DNA of 45,395 nt from assembly GCA_024644015.1 (NCBI GenBank), contig JAHELV010000009.1, positions 1,831-47,225 of the forward strand. The letters run 5' to 3'. The stretch's first letter is position 1; each line of letters opens with the position of its first letter. The notes beneath the pieces are model-generated. The model was not told where the DNA came from, did not search any database, and worked only from the letters and a program-made list of their open reading frames with translations. The position numbers were made by a program, and so were the translations under genes. Source of the DNA: Nitriliruptorales bacterium. Its GTDB lineage: Bacteria > Actinomycetota > Nitriliruptoria > Euzebyales > JAHELV01. Below are positions 40,564 to 45,395 of this stretch, in pieces.

Positions 40564-40953
40564 TCACTCGTCGTCGCCGACGCCCGGCACAGGCACCGCG
40601 GGATCCTCTTGGAACAGGCCGATGAGGTTTCCCTCGGTGTCTCGGACGTGAGCCGACCACCCGACGGTCGGGATCGGCATCTTGTCTGTCACGAGCGTCC
40701 CCCCGAGCCGTTCGACTCTGGTCATGGCCTCGTCGATGTTGTCGACGCTGAAGTAGATGAGGACGCCTTCCGGCGCCTCCGATCGCAGCGTCATCGCTCC
40801 CTCGGCTCCGGGTCCCGGCTCCTCGCCCGCGGTGAGCACCCAGTAGTCGACCGGCGCCCAACGCTCGACCTTCCATTCGAGCGCGTCGCGGTAGAACTCC
40901 CCGGCCCGGTCCGGGTCGTCGATCGGGATGTCGAAGTGCACGACTCTGGTCAT
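40564..40953 (-). CDS. VOC-family (glyoxalase/dioxygenase fold) protein
   Basis: The 129-residue protein has the paired beta-alpha-beta-beta-beta units of the vicinal oxygen chelate fold. Unit 1 is VVHFDIPIDDPDRAGEFYRDAL with WKVERWAPVDYWVLTAG. Unit 2 is GVLIYFSVDNIDEAMTRVERLG with GWSAHVRDTEGNLIGLFQED. The His near the start (VHFD) and the Glu in the last strand are possible metal ligands. Members include glyoxalases, resistance proteins and many of unknown substrate. CGGAGGTGG lies before the start; GTG 40956 immediately upstream is an alternative. Confidence 0.85.
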   Translation of the reverse strand: MTRVVHFDIPIDDPDRAGEFYRDALEWKVERWAPVDYWVLTAGEEPGPGAEGAMTLRSEAPEGVLIYFSVDNIDEAMTRVERLGGTLVTDKMPIPTVGWSAHVRDTEGNLIGLFQEDPAVPVPGVGDDE

Positions 40954-41085
40954 CACGCCACCTCCGCACGTCTGTCGCGCAGGCGAATATGCATCGCGCA
41001 CAGCCGCCTGCGCGAGGCCGTTCGGCACTGCGCCCATGGGACCTCGGGGGTCTGTGATGGCGATGGAAGTCCCGAAGGCAGAGGA

Positions 41086-41760
41086 TCACGCGCGGGGCCG
41101 GCCCCCCGCTCGTACACGGTGTCGACGCAGCGCTCGTCCTGCCAGCGTCGTCGCTTCGCCGATCGTCGCGCCGACGAGCGAACCGACGACCACGTCGCCG
41201 GGGTAGTGCACGCCGGTGTGCACGCGTGAGTACGCGACGGCGGCTGCCAGCGCGCGGAGCGGACCGCCGAGCCCCGGGATCGAGCCGGCCACGGCACCCG
41301 CGAACGCGAACCCCGATGCCGAGTGGCCAGACGGGAACGACGACGACGTCGGCATCGGCACCCAGCGCTGCGCCGGCACCCCCGCCGTCTCGCGGTCGGG
41401 CCGCGCGCGACGCCCGGCGAGCTTCAGCGGAAGGTTGACCAGGGCGGAGTTGATGCCCACCGCGACCGAGCCGGTGACTGCCGCACGCCGCCCGGTGCGC
41501 CCACCGAGCGCGAACACCGCGGTCGCCACGCCCAACCACAGTTTCGAGTGGTTGGCCAGGCCCGACAGCCGTCGGAGTGGCTCATCCAGCGTCGGGGTGG
41601 GAGTGCCCGCGATCGCCGCGTACACGGCGCGGTCGACGTCGGCCAGTTCACGCAGCGCGGCGGCTGCGGTCGAGCGTCGCCTGGTCGGACTCGCCGCGAC
41701 GCGGCGGGCGAGGCGTTCTGCGGGCGGTCGAACCGAGGCCGGGTCGGTCGCGTCGCTCAC
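41086..41760 (-). CDS. PAP2-family membrane phosphatase
   Basis: The 224-residue protein has the three PAP2 signature motifs: KLAGRRARPDRE (K-x6-RP), SSSFPSGHSASG (PSGH) and SRVHTGVHYPGDVVVG (SR-x5-H). Its membrane helices are fewer than in typical lipid phosphatases, with WLGVATAVFALGG and AAVTGSVAVGINSALV before the first motif. It should remove phosphate from a lipid or polyprenyl diphosphate at the membrane. GTG 41760 is the first in-frame start with charged residues and Pro after it; the ribosome site is weak. It lies 22 bp after the lipid kinase gene on the same strand, suggesting joint lipid-phosphate metabolism. Confidence 0.87.
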   Translation of the reverse strand: MSDATDPASVRPPAERLARRVAASPTRRRSTAAAALRELADVDRAVYAAIAGTPTPTLDEPLRRLSGLANHSKLWLGVATAVFALGGRTGRRAAVTGSVAVGINSALVNLPLKLAGRRARPDRETAGVPAQRWVPMPTSSSFPSGHSASGFAFAGAVAGSIPGLGGPLRALAAAVAYSRVHTGVHYPGDVVVGSLVGATIGEATTLAGRALRRHRVRAGGRPRA

Positions 41761-41782
41761 GTGCGGATGCCCACGTGGCGTG

Positions 41783-43144
41783 TCAGGTCTCGAACCGGGA
41801 CGGACGGCCGAGGACGACGCCCCAGAGTTCGCGCAGGGCTGCCCGCCACCCGATGGCGCGGGCCGCCGGCGCGTACCCGATCGCGTGCTTCGGCAGCCGT
41901 ACGCGTACCGGAGACGTGCGGATCGAGAAGCGCAGCGGCGGTTTCAGCACCTCGGTCTCGCCGTCGAGCCCGATGTCGATCTGCGCGTCCGACGTCACCT
42001 CGAACGTCTGTGGAGTCCATGACATCAGGCCCTCGAACCGCTCGGGGTGCCCGATCACCACCGCGTCGAGGAGCCGCTCCACGCCACCGGGCTCGTCGAG
42101 CACCAGTGTGACCACGCCGAGCCGGCCGGTGTCCATCCGCGGGCGGCTCCCCAAGCCGGCTACCGTCGTGCCGTACGGGTTGTTGGAGATCTGGATCACA
42201 TGTGCGCCGCGATGCTGCATGCCGTCCGGGCCGGTGAACCGGAGGTCAAAGGGCTCGGTGTCCGGCCCGAGCACCTTCGGCAGCGTGGCCAGCGTCGTGT
42301 CGACCTTCGCGTCCCGGTACTCCGGGGAGCGCACGATCGCCGCGTACACACCGAGCGACACGTTGTTGACGAACACGCGCCCGTTGACGTCGCCCAGGTC
42401 CATCGTGCGCTCGACGGCCTCCCCGTACGCATCCAGTGCGCCGACGACGTCGTCGCGATCCAGGCCGAGGTCCAACGCCAGGTGGTTCCGCGTGCCCGCC
42501 GGCACGACGACCATCGGAAGTCCGAGCTCGGCGGCGACGCTTCCGACCAGCGCCTGGGACCCGTCGCCCCCGGCCATGCCGAGCACGTCCACGCCGCTGC
42601 CGGCAACGTCTCGCACGGTTTTGAGCCAGTCCTCGCCAGGTTGGAGCACGACCGGTTGGATCCCGCGCCGCGTGCATTCATCGTCGAGATGGAACCGCTC
42701 GGCCTTGCCGCCGCCCGACTTGAGATTCATGAACAACACGCCCCGGGCAGCGGCCGGAACCGGCGTGCCACGAGTCTCGCTCAGCTCGAGCGCCCGATTC
42801 GTGGCCCCGAGCGCGTACCTCGCGAGGCCAACCGCGACCGCGAGCGCGCCGATGCGCGCGACGAGCGAGACGCCGCGGTAGCCCTCTGCGCCGACGATGC
42901 TCAAGATCAGCGAGACGAGCGCGGCCGCCGACGCGATGGCGGCGGCAACGCGCCGCCCCCCGGTCCGGGTCACCGAGACCCATGCGCCCCCCACGAACAC
43001 GCCGAGCAGCAGCAACTCCACCACGACGCGCAGCGGGTCAGAGGCGACCCGCACGAGCGTGCCGACCCCGACGACGCCGACCGTCAGGATCGCTGCGATC
43101 GCCGCGAGTCGGCGTGGGCCAGCAGGCTGCGCCACCGAGTTCAC
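41783..43144 (-). CDS. diacylglycerol/lipid kinase with N-terminal membrane helices
   Basis: The 453-residue protein starts with about four membrane helices (LAAIAAILTVGVVGVGTLV, VVVELLLLGVFVGGAWV, AAAIASAAALVSLILSIVG, LVARIGALAVAVGLARYAL). The DAGK/YegS catalytic domain follows: VLFMNLKSGGGKAERFHL, the nucleotide motif MAGGDGSQALVGSVAAEL, PAGTRNHLALDLGL and VNGRVFVNNVSLGVYA. It should phosphorylate a membrane lipid. GTG 43144 overlaps the stop of the small cupredoxin-like gene (GTGA). A longer frame starts upstream but has only Arg-rich antisense-like sequence. The PAP2 phosphatase downstream could reverse its reaction. Confidence 0.85.
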   Translation of the reverse strand: MNSVAQPAGPRRLAAIAAILTVGVVGVGTLVRVASDPLRVVVELLLLGVFVGGAWVSVTRTGGRRVAAAIASAAALVSLILSIVGAEGYRGVSLVARIGALAVAVGLARYALGATNRALELSETRGTPVPAAARGVLFMNLKSGGGKAERFHLDDECTRRGIQPVVLQPGEDWLKTVRDVAGSGVDVLGMAGGDGSQALVGSVAAELGLPMVVVPAGTRNHLALDLGLDRDDVVGALDAYGEAVERTMDLGDVNGRVFVNNVSLGVYAAIVRSPEYRDAKVDTTLATLPKVLGPDTEPFDLRFTGPDGMQHRGAHVIQISNNPYGTTVAGLGSRPRMDTGRLGVVTLVLDEPGGVERLLDAVVIGHPERFEGLMSWTPQTFEVTSDAQIDIGLDGETEVLKPPLRFSIRTSPVRVRLPKHAIGYAPAARAIGWRAALRELWGVVLGRPSRFET

Positions 43145-43407
43145 TCGACAGTGAACGTGGTCGCCATGCCTTTGGCGAAGTGCGACTCGATCGTGCCGTC
43201 GGCTTCGGTCTCGGTGATGTTGCAGAACAGCACGTAGGTGCCGGCATCCAACTCGAAGGTCGCGGTGCGCTGCTCGCCGCTGGGGAACTCCTCGATCTCT
43301 CCGATGAGATCCTCCTCGGGTATCTGCGACTCGTCGACCCCGCCGTCGTCGTCGGTGGCCGACACGATCGCGGCGGGCCATCTCAGAAGTCGTCTGTTCG
43401 AGCGCAT
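43141..43407 (-). pseudogene. cupredoxin C-terminal fragment, probably 5'-truncated or frameshifted
   Basis: The 88-residue frame contains the second half of a small blue-copper protein. It reads GGVDESQIPEEDLIGEIEEF, SGEQRTATFELDAGTYVLFC and then NITETEADGTIESHFAKGMATTFTVE. The Cys, a His ten or more residues later and a Met in the KGM motif are the usual second, third and fourth T1-copper ligands, with an insert between Cys and His. The first-ligand His and its strand should lie about 20 residues before VDES but are absent; the start region (MRSNRRLLRWPAAIVS) looks like out-of-frame sequence, and no signal peptide is present. A frameshift near 43380 is possible. It overlaps the lipid kinase start by four bases. 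Confidence 0.5.
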
Positions 43408-43497
43408 GCTCACACCTGGAATCGTGGTTGGCGCGTGGTGAACCAACCGTCAAGCTCGAGTTGAACGACGGCCAGGGGCGATCAGCCCTGCGTCACA

Positions 43498-43596
43498 GAG
43501 GCGTTCGGCCCTTTGCGCCCGCCGCGCGAGTTGTGCCGGCGCCCTCGTGCGGGCGCGGCGGGCGCTTCGGTCCGCTCCCGACGGGCCCTCCGACCC
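43498..43596. promoter_or_regulatory. DosR-like boxes upstream of the ABC exporter
   Basis: GGGCCCTCCGACCC (43583-43596) matches all fixed positions and ends 60 bp before ATG 43656. GGGCGCTTCGGTCC (43560-43573) starts 23 bp upstream of it. A further match, GAGGCGTTCGGCCC, is at 43498-43511. Confidence 0.45.
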
Positions 43597-43655
43597 TGCG
43601 GTCAGAGCAAACGACCGGTTGACTGGTGGTCGCTGCCGGCAGTTGGAGTCCGACC

Positions 43656-44597
43656 ATGGCGACCGTGTCCGAACCCACGGTGGCGGACAAGCGCGCCACG
43701 GTCGCACCAGCGATCCGGGCCCGCGATCTGACGAAGCACTACGGCACGACGGTGGGCATAGAGGCCCTGGATCTCGATGTACCTCACGGGGTCGTGTTCG
43801 GTTTCCTCGGGCCGAACGGCGCCGGCAAGACCACGACGATCCGGCTGCTGCTCGGATTGCTGCGTCCCACGCGGGGTGGCGCGCAGATCGCCGGCTACGA
43901 CGTGTGGTCAGACCGGCGGGCCGTCCATGCGCTCGTCGGGTACCTGCCCGGGGACTTCGCCGCCTACCCCGACGTGACCGGAAGGCAGTACCTCGAGTAT
44001 CTCGGCCGGCTGCGCGGCGGCGTCGAGCGCGTCAGGGTCGACGAATTGGCCGAGCGCCTCGACCTGGACCTGGGCCGGCGGATCGGTGACCTGTCGAGTG
44101 GCAACCGGCAGAAGGTCGGGCTGGTGCAGGCGTTCATGCACGACCCACAGGTGCTGGTGCTCGACGAACCCACCAGCGGCCTGGACCCGCTCATGCAGCG
44201 CACCTTCCTGCAGCTGGCGCGAGAGGCCCGCGGCGCCGGGCGCACGGTGTTCCTGTCGTCGCACGTGCTGTCGGAGGTCGAGCAGATCGCGGACACCGTC
44301 GGCATCGTCCGCGACGGGCGGCTGGTCGTCGTCGAGCAGGTCGCGGCGCTCAAGGCACGGGCGGTGCGGCGGCTCGATCTGACGTTCGTCGGCGAGCCTC
44401 CGTTGGCGGCGATCGGCGCCCAGCGTGGCATTCGCGACGTGCGCTGCGAGGGCCACCGCGTGCATGCGGTCGTCGAGGGGTCGCTGGAGGGCCTGATGCG
44501 CGTCGCCGGCGCCGCCGGACTGGACGACGTTGTGACCCACGAAGCCGATCTCGAGCAGATCTTCCTCGACTACTACACCGCGGAGGCACGGGCATGA
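43656..44597 (+). CDS. ABC-2 type exporter ATP-binding protein
   Basis: The 313-residue ATPase has Walker A GPNGAGKTTTI, Q-loop region LVGYLPGDFAAYPDVTG, signature DLSSGNRQKVGLVQAF, Walker B VLVLDEPTSGLDP and H-loop SSHVLSEVEQ. A C-terminal extension of about 90 residues (LTFVGEPPLAAIGAQRGI, ADLEQIFLDYYTAEARA) is typical of DrrA/CcmA-like exporters. It powers the permease encoded next, with which it overlaps by four bases. GGAG eight bases before ATG 43656 sets the start. The exported substrate is not readable; antibiotics, lipids or heavy-metal conjugates are possible. Confidence 0.92.
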   Translation: MATVSEPTVADKRATVAPAIRARDLTKHYGTTVGIEALDLDVPHGVVFGFLGPNGAGKTTTIRLLLGLLRPTRGGAQIAGYDVWSDRRAVHALVGYLPGDFAAYPDVTGRQYLEYLGRLRGGVERVRVDELAERLDLDLGRRIGDLSSGNRQKVGLVQAFMHDPQVLVLDEPTSGLDPLMQRTFLQLAREARGAGRTVFLSSHVLSEVEQIADTVGIVRDGRLVVVEQVAALKARAVRRLDLTFVGEPPLAAIGAQRGIRDVRCEGHRVHAVVEGSLEGLMRVAGAAGLDDVVTHEADLEQIFLDYYTAEARA

Positions 44598-45391
44598 CGC
44601 CGCGCACGATCTTCGCCAAGGCGCTGTACGACCAGCGCCGCGGCCTGCTGGGGTGGAGCATCGGCATCGCGGCGACCACGGCGCTGTTCATCCTCCTCTT
44701 CCCGATGGTCCGTGACATGCCCGACCTCGAGGTGTTCCTCGACCAGTACCCGGACGTGTTCGGCCAGCTGTTCAACATCGAGGCGATCACCACCGGCGCG
44801 GGCTTTCTCAACGCCGAGCTGTTCAGCCTGCTCGGACCGGCGCTGTTCCTGATCTACGGCATCGGTCGCGGCGCGCGCGCCGTGGCCGGTGAGGAGGAGA
44901 ACGGCACGCTCGAGGTCCTGCTGGCCACGCCTGTCTCGCGGGCGCGGGTCATGGCCGAGAAGGCGCTCGCGCTGCTGACCGGTGTCGCCGTGCTCGGTGT
45001 CGTGCTGTTCACGACGATGATCACGTTCGGGCCGTTGGTCGATCTCGGCCTCGGCGTCCGGTACGCCGCAGCGGCCTCGACGTCGCTGGTGCTGCTGGGC
45101 GCCGAGTTCGGGCTGCTGTCGATGGCGGTGGGGGCGGTCACCGGTCGACGCGGCGTGGCCATCGGCGTGGCCGGCGTAGCCGCGGTCGCCTCCTACCTGC
45201 TGTATGCACTCGGCGCGCTCGTCGAGCAGCTCGAGCCGTGGCGATTCCTGTCGCCGTACCAGCACGCGATGGGCACCGACCCGATCCTCAACGGCATGAG
45301 TGGCGGCTACGCGGTCGCTATGATCGCGGTCACGCTGGCCATGATCGCGCTGGCCACCCCGCTGCTCGAACGCCGCGACATCGCCGTGTAG
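44594..45391 (+). CDS. ABC-2 type exporter permease
   Basis: The 265-residue membrane protein has about six helices (LLGWSIGIAATTALFILLFPM, LFSLLGPALFLIYGIGRGA, ALALLTGVAVLGVVLFTTMI, TSLVLLGAEFGLLSMAVGA, GVAGVAAVASYLLYALGALV, AVAMIAVTLAMIALATPLL). Between helices 2 and 3 is the cytosolic coupling segment AVAGEEENGTLEVLLATPVS, the ABC-2 hallmark EExxGTLExLLATPV. It ends DIAV with stop TAG at 45389-45391, so it is complete at the window edge. ATG 44594 overlaps the ATPase stop (ATGA), showing coupled translation. Confidence 0.92.
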   Translation: MTPRTIFAKALYDQRRGLLGWSIGIAATTALFILLFPMVRDMPDLEVFLDQYPDVFGQLFNIEAITTGAGFLNAELFSLLGPALFLIYGIGRGARAVAGEEENGTLEVLLATPVSRARVMAEKALALLTGVAVLGVVLFTTMITFGPLVDLGLGVRYAAAASTSLVLLGAEFGLLSMAVGAVTGRRGVAIGVAGVAAVASYLLYALGALVEQLEPWRFLSPYQHAMGTDPILNGMSGGYAVAMIAVTLAMIALATPLLERRDIAV

Positions 45392-45395
45392 GCGG

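Noticed and set aside
43141-43453. Longer N-terminus for the lipid kinase running through the cupredoxin region
   Set aside because: The added segment is Arg/His-rich antisense-like sequence without a signal, and GTG 43144 directly precedes the membrane helices.

Overview
The window is about 70% G+C and densely coded. Gene starts often use GTG, and Shine-Dalgarno sites are GGAGG-like. The gene families (long GNAT-fused acyl-CoA synthetase, RafH-type ribosome factor, CtpF-type P-ATPase, many universal stress proteins) point to a high-G+C actinomycetote. A deep-branching or environmental lineage is my inference; the genus cannot be read from the sequence. No rRNA, tRNA, CRISPR array, transposase or phage gene was seen.

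Layout. 1-2433: two secreted proteins on the minus strand (a cut-off signal-peptide protein and a beta-helix lipoprotein with a 24-bp coding repeat). 2807-14362: phosphoenolpyruvate synthase, universal stress proteins, an orphan hydrogenase-maturation-type protease, a sulfide:quinone oxidoreductase-like flavoprotein, a CBS-BON protein, a RafH-like hibernation factor, a BON-DUF2267 protein and a GNAT/ADP-forming acyl-CoA synthetase fusion. 14385-18376: a Ca2+-type P-ATPase and a three-gene PspC envelope-stress operon. 18578-21289: four tightly packed genes in which a GlpA-type flavoprotein sits with SdhB/FrdB-, SdhC- and SdhD-type subunits. 21471-27777: a secreted beta-propeller/TIM-barrel protein, a double USP, a terpene-cyclase-fold protein, a membrane protein, a lipoyl-less E2 acyltransferase and a membrane-anchored phosphoesterase. 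28182-30877: a short GrdB-like protein interrupted by an in-frame TGA that is best read as selenocysteine, overlapping a SulP transporter. 30883-38355: a Tat-exported multicopper oxidase diverging from a pyruvate:ferredoxin oxidoreductase operon. 38423-45391: DUF4389 membrane protein, Hsp20, VOC protein, PAP2 phosphatase, lipid kinase, cupredoxin remnant and an ABC exporter.

How it fits together. Many genes recall the mycobacterial DosR dormancy regulon (Hsp20, CtpF, CBS protein, RafH, several USPs). A 14-bp near-palindrome approximating GGGnCnnnnGnCCC, often with an inner CGAAGGTCCC half, stands in front of many of these genes. It frequently occurs as a pair 22-23 bp apart and lies about 50-60 bp from the start codon. 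I read the region as a low-oxygen/energy-stress island: PFOR, PEP synthase, quinone-linked flavoenzymes and a redox selenoprotein for metabolism, and USPs, Hsp20 and RafH for quiescence. No DosS/DosR-type regulator lies in the window.

Most notable: the GlpA-SdhBCD hybrid operon, the candidate Sec protein with a hairpin after its TGA, and the phased tandem boxes.
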